A stretch of 64,000 bases of DNA from Limnohabitans lacus (GCF_030053395.1 NZ_JASGBH010000003.1:186001-250000), one strand, 5' to 3'. Positions 40,709 to 49,702 are shown, numbered from the stretch's first letter. Numbers and translations: made by a program. Notes: generated from the letters alone by a model not told the origin.

Positions 40709-41398
40709 TCAAGCCGCCACCATGCCGTGGCGCACTTTGGTGTCGCGGGTGACGGCCGAGGCCCAAAACGCCAGCAGGTCGCGCACAGCCTGCGCTTGGG
40801 CGCTGGTGGCGGCCACGCTGCCTGAGAAGGTGGTGGTGATCTGCACCGCATCGGGCAAGGGGCCGAGCACGGTGATGCCCGCAACGCCCATCATCTCGCT
40901 GAGTTGCTGAAAGCCCAGGGCCACCTCACCTTGGGCTATCAATCCGCCCACGGGCACACCCGGCTTGGCCTGCACGATGCGGTCTTGGATCTGTTCGGTG
41001 ATGCCCCATCGGTCGAACAGTTTGGCCAGTTGCACGCCGCTGGGGCCTGTGGAATAGCCCAAGGTGCGGGCACTGAGGATGGCCTGTTTGAGGGCCCCTT
41101 CGGTCGAAATGTCGGGTGGTTCGGCCCCTGCGGGCACCGCCACGGCCACCCCCGAATGGACCAGGTCCACACGGCTGCCTGCCAGGGCTTTGCCATCGGC
41201 GATCAAGGTGTCGATGGCGTTGCTGGCCAAAACCACGCAGTCAAATGCTTCACCGGCTTGCACCCGTTTGGCCGCGTCCACACCGCCCACGGATTCGACT
41301 TGAACCTCAACGCCTGGGGCTTGCGCCTTGTAAAGCGCCACCAGATCGGCCAGCAGCGGCTTGGTGGCCATGGATGAAATCAGTCGCAGTGTGGTCAT
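40709..41398 (-). CDS. ModA-like substrate-binding domain protein without signal peptide
   Basis: A 229-residue protein of the molybdate-binding-protein superfamily. It starts MTTLRLISSMATKPLLADLV, matching the mature N-terminus of ModA-type proteins, then shows FDCVVLASNAIDTLIADGK and STGPSGVQLAKLFDRWGI. No signal peptide precedes it, and no start codon upstream supplies one. Either it is cytoplasmic or it is exported by another route. It shares little with the true ModA at 371-1114 beyond the fold. The function is unknown; no permease genes are adjacent. Confidence 0.75.
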   Translation of the reverse strand: MTTLRLISSMATKPLLADLVALYKAQAPGVEVQVESVGGVDAAKRVQAGEAFDCVVLASNAIDTLIADGKALAGSRVDLVHSGVAVAVPAGAEPPDISTEGALKQAILSARTLGYSTGPSGVQLAKLFDRWGITEQIQDRIVQAKPGVPVGGLIAQGEVALGFQQLSEMMGVAGITVLGPLPDAVQITTTFSGSVAATSAQAQAVRDLLAFWASAVTRDTKVRHGMVAA

Positions 41399-41420
41399 GG
41401 TGAGTTCAATGTGAGTGCAT

Positions 41421-41443
41421 GTAGGCGCCTGCCTTGCAGGCGA
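41421..41443. repeat. REP-like palindrome (GTAGGCGC type)
   Basis: GTAGGCGCCTGCCTTGCAGG followed by CGA: a GTAG head plus a GC-rich imperfect stem (CGCCTGC facing GCAGGCG). It is a single unit in the gap before tsaD and related to the doublets at 54-60 kb. Confidence 0.7.
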
Positions 41444-41570
41444 TCATTCGCCCGAGCTGCATATGGGCAGCAGGGCTGACGCTTCATGTGGCCGGCGTGT
41501 TGGCGCTGGCCTTCCAAGGATTATGGCCAAGGGCCAAGCTTGCACCCATGCCCCGCTTAAACTACCTGTT

Positions 41571-42614
41571 ATGCGAATTTTGGGTATTGAATCATCTTGC
41601 GACGAGACCGGTGTGGCCTTGGTTGAAACCACGGGCGACGCATGGCCGCGCTTGTTGTCACACGCGCTCTACAGCCAGATCGAGATGCACCAGGCCTATG
41701 GGGGTGTGGTGCCCGAGTTGGCCAGCCGCGACCACATTCGCCGCGTGCTGCCGCTGACCCGACAGGTCATGCAAGAGGCCGGGGCCAACTTGGCCGATGT
41801 GGATGTGGTGGCCTACACCCGGGGGCCCGGTTTGGCGGGCGCACTGCTGGTGGGCTCGGGTGTGGCCTGCGCACTGGCGGCCGCCATGGGCAAGCCGGTG
41901 CTGGGCGTGCACCACCTGGAGGGGCATTTGCTCTCGCCTTTTTTGAGCGCCGATCCGCCCGAGTTCCCTTTCATTGCGCTGCTGGTGTCCGGCGGCCACA
42001 CCCAGCTCATGCGGGTGGACGGCGTGGGCCGCTACACGTTGCTGGGCGAAACCATTGACGACGCCGCCGGCGAAGCCTTTGACAAGTCGGCCAAGCTGAT
42101 GGGTTTGCCCTATCCGGGCGGCCCTGGCTTGTCGCGTTTGGCCGAGCAGGGCAACCCTGCGGCCTACAAATTGCCGCGGCCTTTGCTGCACAGCGGTGAT
42201 TTTGATTTTTCTTTTGCTGGCCTCAAGACCGCCGTGCTCACCCAAAGCCAAAAAATCGGCCCCGCAGCCCACACCGAAGGCGCGCCGGAGCGGGCCGACT
42301 TGGCCGCATCGACCCAAGCGGCGATTGTGGAAGTGTTGCTCAAGAAATCCATGAACGCCCTCAAGGCCACGGGCATGAAACGCCTGGTGGTGGCCGGAGG
42401 CGTGGGGGCTAACCGTGAATTGCGCACGCAGCTCAATGCGGCCTGCGCCAAAGCCCGTGTCCGCGTGCATTACCCCGAATTGCACCTGTGCACCGACAAC
42501 GGCGCCATGATCGCCATGGCTGCAGCCATGCGCTTGCAGTCCGGAGCACAAACGGCCCAGGCCCGCTACAGCTTTGACGTCAAGCCGCGTTGGCCACTGC
42601 ACGAATTGGCCTGA
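41571..42614 (+). CDS. tsaD: tRNA N6-threonylcarbamoyladenosine transferase TsaD
   Basis: Essential enzyme that transfers the threonylcarbamoyl group to A37 of ANN-decoding tRNAs, with TsaB and TsaE. The 347-residue protein begins [20 protein letters not shown] and has the metal-binding [17 protein letters not shown] and [11 protein letters not shown]is residues, [29 protein letters not shown] and the C-terminal [13 protein letters not shown] and CTDNGAMIA. All are diagnostic. The start at 41571 was chosen by homology; the longer frame upstream crosses a REP element. Confidence 0.96.
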   Translation: MRILGIESSCDETGVALVETTGDAWPRLLSHALYSQIEMHQAYGGVVPELASRDHIRRVLPLTRQVMQEAGANLADVDVVAYTRGPGLAGALLVGSGVACALAAAMGKPVLGVHHLEGHLLSPFLSADPPEFPFIALLVSGGHTQLMRVDGVGRYTLLGETIDDAAGEAFDKSAKLMGLPYPGGPGLSRLAEQGNPAAYKLPRPLLHSGDFDFSFAGLKTAVLTQSQKIGPAAHTEGAPERADLAASTQAAIVEVLLKKSMNALKATGMKRLVVAGGVGANRELRTQLNAACAKARVRVHYPELHLCTDNGAMIAMAAAMRLQSGAQTAQARYSFDVKPRWPLHELA

Positions 42615-42695
42615 AAGGCCTTGGCGCCCATGCCCTTGGGCTCCGTTAAACTCCGCCCCTTTCTACTTTGCTCGACCCGATAGCGGGATCTTTTT

Positions 42696-43967
42696 ATGCG
42701 TTTGTCGATGTTCGCCCGCCGTGTTGTTTTGTTCGTGTGCGCCGCTTTTGCTTTGATGCCGGCGATGGCCCAATCCCCTCAGCCGATCAAATTGGCCTTG
42801 ATCGAAGGCCTGAGCGGCCCCTTTGCCAACACGGGCGAAACCGTGGTGCGCAACATCACCTGGGCGGTCGAGCGGGTCAATGCGCGCGGTGGCGTCAAAA
42901 CCGCCCAAGGTCTGCGCCCATTGACGTTGGAGCGCTATGACAGCAAAGGCCAAAGCGAAGAAGCGCTGTCGGCATTCAAGTCCGCCATCGATGATGGTGC
43001 AAATGTGATCTTGCAGGGCAATTCATCGGCCAATGCCGCAGCGCTCATCGATGCCATCAACAAGCACAACGAACGGGAACCTGCCAAGCGGGTCTTGTTT
43101 TTGAACTATGCGGCGGTCGATCCCGCGCTCACCAATGAAAAGTGCAGCTTCTGGCATTTTCGTTTTGATGCCCATGCCGACATGCGCATGACCGCGCTCA
43201 TGCAGGTCCTGCGCGAGGACAAAAAGCTCAAGTCGGTGTATTTGATCGGACAGGACTACAGTTTTGGGCAGGCCGTCTTACGCGAGGCGAAGCATCAACT
43301 GGCCCAGCAGCGCCCGGATGTGAAGATCGTGGGCGACGAATTGCACCCTGTGGGCCGTGTGAAGGATTTTTTGCCCTATGCGAGCAAGATCAAAGCCAGT
43401 GGTGCTCAGGCCATCATCACCGGCAACTGGGGCAATGACTTGACGCTGATGGTCAAAGCCGCCCGTGAAGCGGGTTATGAAGGCAAGTTCTACACTTTCT
43501 ACGGCAATGCCTTGGGCGCGCCAGCCGCCATTGGGGAATCGGGCCTGGGCCGTGTGATCGCCGTGGCCGATTGGCTGCCCAATGTGCCTGGCAAAGCCAG
43601 TGCGCAGTTTTACCAATCCTTTCGACAACGTTTCCCCAAACCGACCGAGGACTATGTCCACCTGCGCATGCAATTGATGGTGGAAGCTTGGGTCCAGGCC
43701 ATCGAAAAATCGGGCAGCACCGAGGCCGTGGCGGTGGCCTTGGCCCTTGAAAAAGCCCGCGTCAGCATGGCTGGACAAACTGGCAGCATGCGCGCCGAAG
43801 ACCATCAATTTCAGCAGCCTTTGGCTGTGGGGGTGATGGAAAGACAAGGCGCTCCCGGCGTGCCCTTTGATGTAGAGGGCTCTGGTTATGGCTTCAAGGT
43901 CGTGCGCCAGATCAAGGCAGAGCAGGTGCGCATGCCCAGCAGCTGTCAGATGCAAAGGCCTTCATGA
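42696..43967 (+). CDS. Orphan Liv-type ABC transporter substrate-binding protein
   Basis: Periplasmic binding protein of 423 residues, branched-chain amino acid type. The signal peptide spans about residues 1-25 (hydrophobic RVVLFVCAAFALMPAMAQ). The mature part opens PIKLALIEGLSGPFANTGE, then shows VILQGNSSANAAALIDAIN and YLIGQDYSFGQAVLREA. No permease or ATPase genes are adjacent, so it either serves a transporter encoded elsewhere or acts as a sensor. It differs from the binding protein at 13353-14483 in length and motifs. Confidence 0.87.
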   Translation: MRLSMFARRVVLFVCAAFALMPAMAQSPQPIKLALIEGLSGPFANTGETVVRNITWAVERVNARGGVKTAQGLRPLTLERYDSKGQSEEALSAFKSAIDDGANVILQGNSSANAAALIDAINKHNEREPAKRVLFLNYAAVDPALTNEKCSFWHFRFDAHADMRMTALMQVLREDKKLKSVYLIGQDYSFGQAVLREAKHQLAQQRPDVKIVGDELHPVGRVKDFLPYASKIKASGAQAIITGNWGNDLTLMVKAAREAGYEGKFYTFYGNALGAPAAIGESGLGRVIAVADWLPNVPGKASAQFYQSFRQRFPKPTEDYVHLRMQLMVEAWVQAIEKSGSTEAVAVALALEKARVSMAGQTGSMRAEDHQFQQPLAVGVMERQGAPGVPFDVEGSGYGFKVVRQIKAEQVRMPSSCQMQRPS

Positions 43968-44145
43968 AGTTGGCGGCTGCCAGGTCAATCCGTCGGAAAT
44001 CAGCAGGGTCAGCACCACAATGGCCAAATTGGTTCTGGGGTTTAAATTGAATTTAACATTTATAGTGAATAAATGTCATTTAATTCCCGATAAACGTTCT
44101 GTTTGAAAATAATTGCTGTTCAAAAGTGTTCAGCAGGTCGTAAAA

Positions 44146-44169
44146 TTGTCAGCAGTGACAAAATTGTCA
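44146..44169. promoter_or_regulatory. TTGTCA-N4-TGACAA operator upstream of the AAA+ regulator gene
   Basis: TTGTCA (44146-44151), GCAG, then TGACAA (44156-44161), followed two bases later by another TTGTCA half site (44164-44169). The same inverted repeat with the same spacing occurs at 47039-47054 before the FimV-like gene. It lies 14-37 bases before the AAA+ gene start. Confidence 0.6.
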
Positions 44170-44182
44170 CAGCCATCAACGT

Positions 44183-45487
44183 GTGACCGCTATGCCACCT
44201 TTTGTCTCAGATCAATCCTCCTTAGCACTGCATAAAAGCCCGACCAGCGCTGCGTTCCATGGCTTTGTGCGTCGTTTGCATTTGGCCAGTCAATCGGATG
44301 ACCCGGTCATTTTGGTCGGCGAGGTGGGTACAGGCAAACGTCAATCCGCATCGACCATCCACAACGTGGGCTCACGCAGTGGCGGCAATTTTGTCCAAAT
44401 CGATTGTCTGGGCATCAAAGAGAGCAAGTTTGAGCAAGAAATGTTGGGGACGTTGAATCCTTACAACCACCAATTGCGGCAAGGTGCTGTGTCGTTGGCT
44501 GAGGGTGGCACCTTGTATTTGCACGAAGTGGGCGAGCTGCCCGGGCCATGTCAAACACTGCTTTTGCGCTTGGTGGAAAGCAACACTTATTCGCCACTTA
44601 ACTCCAGCGATACGTACAACAGCGACTTCCGACTGATCACGTCCTCAAGCCAGGATCTGATGGCCATGGTCGAGCATGGCAAATTCCGCAATGATTTGTT
44701 GCACCACATCAATACCTTGACCATCCGAACCCCTTCGCTCAATGAGCGACGTGAGGACATTCCTGATCTGGTGCGTTCGATATTGCTGGAGATGCCGCAT
44801 GCATCGGCCAAACAAATGACCCCTGAGGCCATGGAGGTGCTTTGCCATCACAAGTTCACCGCCAACATCTTGGAGTTGCGAAACATCATCCACCGATTGG
44901 TGGGGACTTTTGAGACCGATGTTTACTCCGAGCACCATGTGATCCAGTCGATCTATGCGGGCACGCCATCGAGTAAATCAGAGCGCGTGATTGAGAAGAA
45001 ATCCCAGCGTTCAATGTTGCCCGACTTCAAGGCTTATGTCAGCCATGCGCAGGCCAAAAGTCACAGTCCATCAAGTGATGCCCCTTCGTCCGCATCTCAG
45101 CAAAGTTTCACCGCGCCCAACAACGCCACTTACGCGAGCACCACGTACCACATCCATACCACGGCAGCTCCAGCAGATGACGATCTGGAGAATTTGTCTG
45201 CGCAAGACATGGCCGATGATGAGTTTTTGGCCGCAAAAATGGCGGGGCAAAAACAAGGCCAAGCCTACATGGCGCGTCACTTCAATGCCGCGTCGCCTTT
45301 GAGCACCGAGGCAAACAGCGTTGCGGATGTGGGTGATGAGGACGCCGGCAACGCTTTCACCGCACTCAAAGCGCAAGAGCGCGACTACATCTTGAAACTG
45401 ATCGATTTTTGCGATGGTGACAAGAAAAAAGCCGCCGAAATCGCGGGAGTGACCTTGCGTACGCTCTACCGCAAGATCAAGCAATAA
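44183..45487 (+). CDS. Degenerate sigma-54-activator-like AAA+ protein with Fis-type helix-turn-helix
   Basis: A 434-residue protein with a sigma-54-interaction-like AAA+ domain (about 10-260) and a C-terminal Fis helix-turn-helix (AAEIAGVTLRTLYRKIKQ). Walker A is GEVGTGKR. The Walker B region GTLYLHEVGELP has His where activators have Asp. The stretch that should hold the GAFTGA sigma-54 contact loop reads TLNPYNHQLRQGAVSLAEGG and lacks it. FRNDLLHHINTLTIRTPSLNER corresponds to the FR-DL-R-N arginine-finger region. A long Ser/Ala-rich linker (about 265-385) follows. It probably regulates by DNA binding without activating sigma-54. Start is GTG, or ATG three codons later. Confidence 0.78.
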   Translation: MTAMPPFVSDQSSLALHKSPTSAAFHGFVRRLHLASQSDDPVILVGEVGTGKRQSASTIHNVGSRSGGNFVQIDCLGIKESKFEQEMLGTLNPYNHQLRQGAVSLAEGGTLYLHEVGELPGPCQTLLLRLVESNTYSPLNSSDTYNSDFRLITSSSQDLMAMVEHGKFRNDLLHHINTLTIRTPSLNERREDIPDLVRSILLEMPHASAKQMTPEAMEVLCHHKFTANILELRNIIHRLVGTFETDVYSEHHVIQSIYAGTPSSKSERVIEKKSQRSMLPDFKAYVSHAQAKSHSPSSDAPSSASQQSFTAPNNATYASTTYHIHTTAAPADDDLENLSAQDMADDEFLAAKMAGQKQGQAYMARHFNAASPLSTEANSVADVGDEDAGNAFTALKAQERDYILKLIDFCDGDKKKAAEIAGVTLRTLYRKIKQ

Positions 45488-45518
45488 GCCACTTTCAGGG
45501 GCGACCGCTTCCAGCGGA

Positions 45519-46961
45519 TCAAGCCATTTCTTGCATCAGTTTTTCGGCCTGGGCTCTTTCGGCCTCTGTGCCATGCGCCAACACTTGCTGCAACACCATT
45601 TGTGCCGTGGTCGGATCGCCCATGCTCAGGTAAATCTTGGCCAAGTCGATGTGAGAGTCGGCCGCCGATTTGGTTTTGCGAATTTTCCTGGCACGAGAGT
45701 TGCCTTGAGCCAGCTTGGGTGTGGGCAGCGCGGTGGCTGGTTGGCGTGGGAGCAGGTTCGTCGATGCCAGATCGGGGGCTGGTGCCGAGGTGAATTCCAC
45801 CAGCGATTGGGCTGCGGTGTTCTCGATCGCTTCTGCGGCCAGGCGTTCTCGAGGTGGGGTTGTCAGGGATGACCCAGGCGCTTGGCGCTGGCTCGGCGTG
45901 TTCGCTTGGGCCCTCTCCGGGGGCGGCATCCACTGATCAGAGGCCGCGGGCATGCTCAAGGTGTTTGGTGAGGCCATGATGTTCTCGGCCTTGAGCAGGT
46001 TCTCCATGGACTTGCTTGCTTCAGCAGGCGATGCCACTGGCGCAGGACTGAGGGCGGGGGCGTGGGTTTTGCCATCGCTGTCAGAGGGCATTACAGCTGC
46101 AGGTGACGTTTGCGATGGCGCTTTGACTGCGTGAACTGGTGAGGATGCCGCGATCCCTTTTCGTGAACCTTGGCGAAGTCGGCCCATGAAAAAACCCATG
46201 ACGAACACACACAGCGCAAGCCCTCCGAGCACGCTGGCTGTGCTGTAGGCGGCATCTGAGGGAACCTGGTCAGTTGGCAAGGTTTGGGTCGAGGCCTGAA
46301 CCGGACTGTCCCCTGGCGCAGCGCTTGGGGCTTCAGGCATCGCTTGTGATGCTTCCATCTTCTGGTCGGTCAAGGAGGGCGGGGCGCTGGCCGGTCCTGC
46401 AGTTTCGGCTTCTGGCGACGGCTTGATCGACGCGGTTGGGGGCAACAAAGGCGCGGTGGACGGGATCTTGCCTTGCGCAGAGACTTGCGAAGTGGACGGG
46501 AGGGCAGCTTTCGAGGTGCTGAGCGTTTTGCCCTTCACCGAAGAGGGCAGATCCAACACATGGACTTTGTAATGGGTCAGACTGGTTTGGCCTGCATACG
46601 AGGCCCAAACCAACAGGTCAAAATGGTCTTGTGGCAGTCGCTTGAGTGAAAACAATTCCACGGTGCCCACAGTTTGGGATGCGTGCACGACGCGAACCCG
46701 CAGCTCTCGCACCACGGGCGACATCGGCAGGCCCCACTGCGCATATTCGGCATCGGTCGCCAATCGGGTTTGCAACTCGGGCAATCGAACGGGCTTGTCG
46801 TCTGAAAACGGCAAGCTCGCCGTGAAGCTGGGCGATGCATTCGAGGACACCGTCAAGTTGCCCAGGCTCAGTGCATGAACGGGCAAGCCCAGCAAGCCCA
46901 ACCCAAGGCCCGCCAAGGCCAAGCCTGTTCGGGCCAAGAGATGCATTGCCATTGTTTTCAT
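45519..46961 (-). CDS. FimV/HubP-like polar membrane protein
   Basis: A 480-residue protein with the outline of FimV. A signal peptide is followed by the FimV N-terminal domain LSLGNLTVSSNASPSFTA to KVHVLDLP (about 30-140), a Pro/Ser/Ala-rich stretch, a single membrane segment near residue 245 (VLGGLALCVFVMGFFMG), a disordered cytoplasmic part, and the short FimV C-terminal motif SHIDLAKIYLSMGDPTTAQM. No LysM domain was noticed and the protein is much shorter than P. aeruginosa FimV. It may organise a cell pole or envelope complex. It is the last gene of the leftward envelope locus and converges on the AAA+ gene. Confidence 0.78.
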   Translation of the reverse strand: MKTMAMHLLARTGLALAGLGLGLLGLPVHALSLGNLTVSSNASPSFTASLPFSDDKPVRLPELQTRLATDAEYAQWGLPMSPVVRELRVRVVHASQTVGTVELFSLKRLPQDHFDLLVWASYAGQTSLTHYKVHVLDLPSSVKGKTLSTSKAALPSTSQVSAQGKIPSTAPLLPPTASIKPSPEAETAGPASAPPSLTDQKMEASQAMPEAPSAAPGDSPVQASTQTLPTDQVPSDAAYSTASVLGGLALCVFVMGFFMGRLRQGSRKGIAASSPVHAVKAPSQTSPAAVMPSDSDGKTHAPALSPAPVASPAEASKSMENLLKAENIMASPNTLSMPAASDQWMPPPERAQANTPSQRQAPGSSLTTPPRERLAAEAIENTAAQSLVEFTSAPAPDLASTNLLPRQPATALPTPKLAQGNSRARKIRKTKSAADSHIDLAKIYLSMGDPTTAQMVLQQVLAHGTEAERAQAEKLMQEMA

Positions 46962-47035
46962 TTTCAAGAATGGTGTGGCCCTAACCGATGGGCATTGAGG
47001 ATGTGACAATACTTGCATCTTTGGTGGTTGTATTG

Positions 47036-47057
47036 AAATTGTCATGAATGACAATTT
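47036..47057. promoter_or_regulatory. Perfect 22-bp palindrome upstream of the FimV-like gene
   Basis: AAATTGTCAT and ATGACAATTT flank a GA centre with no mismatch. Its core TTGTCA-N4-TGACAA is the same as that before the AAA+ regulator gene, and another TGACAA half site lies at 47004-47009. The element sits 75 bases before the FimV-like start, suggesting that this gene has its own promoter. Confidence 0.65.
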
Positions 47058-47091
47058 ACACCAGAATTCAATTCTTTGAGACAAATTAGGC

Positions 47092-47544
47092 TCATGGCGT
47101 TGATTTTGTTGACGCATCCACGTCGATGATGAACTCCGTGCCACGCACACCCAGTGTCACCGTACTGGTGCGAAAGACCACTTGGTTGGGTTGACTCTTG
47201 GCCAATTGCCCAGAAACCACGGCCAAAGTACCACGCCTGACTGTGGTGTCCATGTGGCCAGCGCGGGTGCTGCGGTCAAAAGCATATTGGCTCAGCTCGA
47301 TGGTCGAGTTGGGGCCTGCCGTTAACAAGGTGCTGTCACTGAGCGTCACGCCAACGCTGCTGGCGGGTCCACTGACCAAGCGATCTTGGCGCTGCAAGTG
47401 TGTGCCAATGGCCACATCGATGCGTGCGTTGCCACGCTCGATGTGCGCGTGGCCTTTGACAGATTTGACCGTGCCGGCCACATCGGTCGCCCAGGCGCTG
47501 ATGGCCGTCAAGGTCGCAACGATCAAAAGGACGGGAGATTTCAT
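47092..47544 (-). CDS. FecR-domain periplasmic protein
   Basis: A 150-residue exported protein. A signal peptide (MKSPVLLIVATLTAISAWA) precedes a single FecR domain, seen as GTVKSVKGHAHIERG, VAIGTHLQRQDRLVSG, GVTLSDSTLLTAGPNSTIEL and TLGVRGTEFIIDVD. There is no transmembrane anchor, so unlike classical FecR it is a free periplasmic domain. Its start overlaps the stop of the CHASE2 gene by four bases, indicating joint synthesis and a probable functional pairing; FecR-plus-CHASE2 pairs are known in other proteobacteria. Confidence 0.85.
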   Translation of the reverse strand: MKSPVLLIVATLTAISAWATDVAGTVKSVKGHAHIERGNARIDVAIGTHLQRQDRLVSGPASSVGVTLSDSTLLTAGPNSTIELSQYAFDRSTRAGHMDTTVRRGTLAVVSGQLAKSQPNQVVFRTSTVTLGVRGTEFIIDVDASTKSTP

Positions 47545-49088
47545 GCGCGTGTGTCCTGCTCAGAAGGTAGATGGAAGGTGTTCGCATCCGAGCTGAACGT
47601 CTGGATGCTTGGCAATCGGGCCAGGATGGCGCGTTCGCCATCGATGCGGGCTTGTTGCAAGGCCTCTTCGTGACGAGCGTCTTCTTGCGACTTTTTCAAA
47701 TTGTCGATTTCAGCCAGCACGGTGGAGATCAAGCTGCCCATGACGGCACTGATGATCAGGAAGAAGGACGCCGCATCGAACAACATGCCGGTGTGGATGA
47801 AAATTTGGTAGCCGATCCAAATGATCAAACTGTTGGTTGCCAGCGTCAGCCAGAGGCTGGACTTAGGCACCTTGCGCAAATAGGCCGACAAGACGGAGTG
47901 GGGGCGGGGCACGTACCAGATCATGATGCTGCCCACCAGCAACAGGGCCAGCGTCTCAGCCCATTTGAACCAATGAGGCCTTTGCAAAACACGCCCATCG
48001 AACAAAGACTCGATCAGTTGGGCTTGTATCTCGATGCCGGGGACCATCTCGCCGATGGCGGTGGTTCGCATGTCGTTCAGGCCGGAGCCGGTCAAGCCGA
48101 GCAAGACCAATTTGCCCGACAGCATGTTGGGCTCGACTTTGCCTTGCATCACATCGCTGGCAGACACATAGCGCGAGGCCATGCTTTGGTGCTTGGCAAA
48201 GTGCAAGGGGATGGTGCCATTGGGCAAAGTGGGTACAGACAAATCGGCCACACCCACGGACGCGATGCCGCGGTCATTGATGTGCGTTCGAACCTCATCC
48301 GCGCCGGTAGCCACCCGAAACATTTCCAGGGCCAGGCTGGGCACGGCTTGATCGGCCAGGCTCATGACCAAGGGCACGTGCCTGACCAAGCCGTTTTCCA
48401 AGTCCACACTCACCAGGGCTTGACCACTGGCAGCAGCTTGCAGCTCAGGCAGGCTGGCCAAGACTTGTTCAAAACGGCGAGAAAACGCAGGCAACTTTTC
48501 TGCGCCAACAACCTGCACAGGCCAGGTCCGCATGCCAGAGGTGGTGGTGTAGGCCGGCTGGTCAAATCCGGCGGCGCTCAGCACCGTGGGAACCTGTCTG
48601 AAGGATTGCGCCAGAACGGTTTCGTTCGATGGCAAGCGCTGCAGCTGTTCGGCCAAGGCGCGGTGCTCTGCTTTCAAGCCTTTGGCCACTTGGGGTGGCG
48701 AAGTTTGGTCAAACTCAGGCATGTACAGGTCCAAGCCCACCGCCGCAGGTTGGTACTTGGCCGTGGCCTGAATCAATTCGGCCAGCCTGTAGCGTGGCCA
48801 AGGCCATTGACCAAAATCCTGCAGGCTTTTTTCGTCAATGGCCACGATCGTCACGGGTTGAGCCAGAGGCACGCGCGGATACTCTTTTTGGTAGCCATCA
48901 AACAGCAATTGCCTTCCTGAGGCGAAAGGGGATCCAAAGTACTCGGGGATCACGCTCCAAGGTTTGTGCAGCGGTGTCCAAGACGCAGGCAGCTCCGTCA
49001 GAATGTTCATCGTCATGGACCACAGCAAGATAAACAGTGCGGCCGGGCGTCCCTTGCCTGTGATCAGGATTTGCTTGAGCAGTTCCAT
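47541..49088 (-). CDS. CHASE2-domain membrane sensor without output domain
   Basis: A 515-residue sensor. After one N-terminal membrane segment comes a periplasmic CHASE2 domain (about 45-345, with PVTIVAIDEKSLQDFGQWPWPR split at its ends and VLLGLTGSGLNDMRTT). Three membrane segments follow at about 360-460. The cytoplasmic part is only a coiled coil of about 50 residues (AEIDNLKKSQEDARHEEA) and a short tail. CHASE2 proteins normally carry an adenylate cyclase, kinase or GGDEF output after the membrane helices; none is present. It starts 20 bases after the OmpA-type gene and overlaps the FecR gene. Confidence 0.85.
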   Translation of the reverse strand: MELLKQILITGKGRPAALFILLWSMTMNILTELPASWTPLHKPWSVIPEYFGSPFASGRQLLFDGYQKEYPRVPLAQPVTIVAIDEKSLQDFGQWPWPRYRLAELIQATAKYQPAAVGLDLYMPEFDQTSPPQVAKGLKAEHRALAEQLQRLPSNETVLAQSFRQVPTVLSAAGFDQPAYTTTSGMRTWPVQVVGAEKLPAFSRRFEQVLASLPELQAAASGQALVSVDLENGLVRHVPLVMSLADQAVPSLALEMFRVATGADEVRTHINDRGIASVGVADLSVPTLPNGTIPLHFAKHQSMASRYVSASDVMQGKVEPNMLSGKLVLLGLTGSGLNDMRTTAIGEMVPGIEIQAQLIESLFDGRVLQRPHWFKWAETLALLLVGSIMIWYVPRPHSVLSAYLRKVPKSSLWLTLATNSLIIWIGYQIFIHTGMLFDAASFFLIISAVMGSLISTVLAEIDNLKKSQEDARHEEALQQARIDGERAILARLPSIQTFSSDANTFHLPSEQDTRA

Positions 49089-49108
49089 GCCGCTTTCACC
49101 CCAGCTGT

Positions 49109-49702
49109 TCAGCGCACATGAATTTCGACGCGGCGGTTCAATCCCTCCTGCGCCCCTGCGGCGATGGGCTCGCGAGATCCCAGTCCAAAGACCGCCATGT
49201 GCTCCACCGCGATGCCGGTTTGACGGATCAATTCGCGCACAGACTGAGCGCGTTTGAGAGACAAAGCATCGTTGATGGCGACGCTGCCGGTGCGGTCGGT
49301 GTGACCGATCACCGTGACTTCAGGCGCAGGGCGTGATTGCAGGAATGACTGCAAGCCAGACAGGGTTTGCGCCGATTCAGATGTCAATTGGCTGTCCGAG
49401 CCACTCACAAAATACAGCGAAAAGCTGGTCGGGCGTGGGGGCTGGGCCTCCAGCACAGGGGCATACCTTGCGCGAACCTCGGACTCGGTGAATGTGACGG
49501 CCTGGGTTGAACCTGCAGCCATCACCTCCAAGCCTGCATAGGGGGTGTTCAGTAAACGCTCACCGTCTGCACCTTGCACCACCACCGCGCTGTTTGAACC
49601 ATCTGCCGAGGGCAAGAGCACGATGCGTTGCTGGGCCACTTCGGCCCGAGGCCAGGCCAAGGCGACGGCCATGGCCAATGTGATGAATCCTGTCAATTCC
49701 AT
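49109..49702 (-). CDS. OmpA-family peptidoglycan-associated protein
   Basis: A 197-residue protein with a short hydrophobic N-terminus (MELTGFITLAMAVALAWP, signal or anchor) and a C-terminal OmpA domain (about 95-197). The peptidoglycan-binding pattern is clear: VTVIGHTDRTGSVAIND, LSLKRAQSVRELI and GSREPIAAG with NRRVEIHV at the end. It is the first gene of the leftward envelope locus; the 155 bases upstream are very AT-rich and probably hold the promoter. It may hold the CHASE2/FecR sensor to the cell wall. Confidence 0.85.
   Translation of the reverse strand: MELTGFITLAMAVALAWPRAEVAQQRIVLLPSADGSNSAVVVQGADGERLLNTPYAGLEVMAAGSTQAVTFTESEVRARYAPVLEAQPPRPTSFSLYFVSGSDSQLTSESAQTLSGLQSFLQSRPAPEVTVIGHTDRTGSVAINDALSLKRAQSVRELIRQTGIAVEHMAVFGLGSREPIAAGAQEGLNRRVEIHVR

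Noticed and set aside
44183..45487. Functional sigma-54 enhancer-binding protein
   Set aside because: The GAFTGA contact loop is absent and the Walker B acidic residue is changed, so the usual annotation would be misleading.
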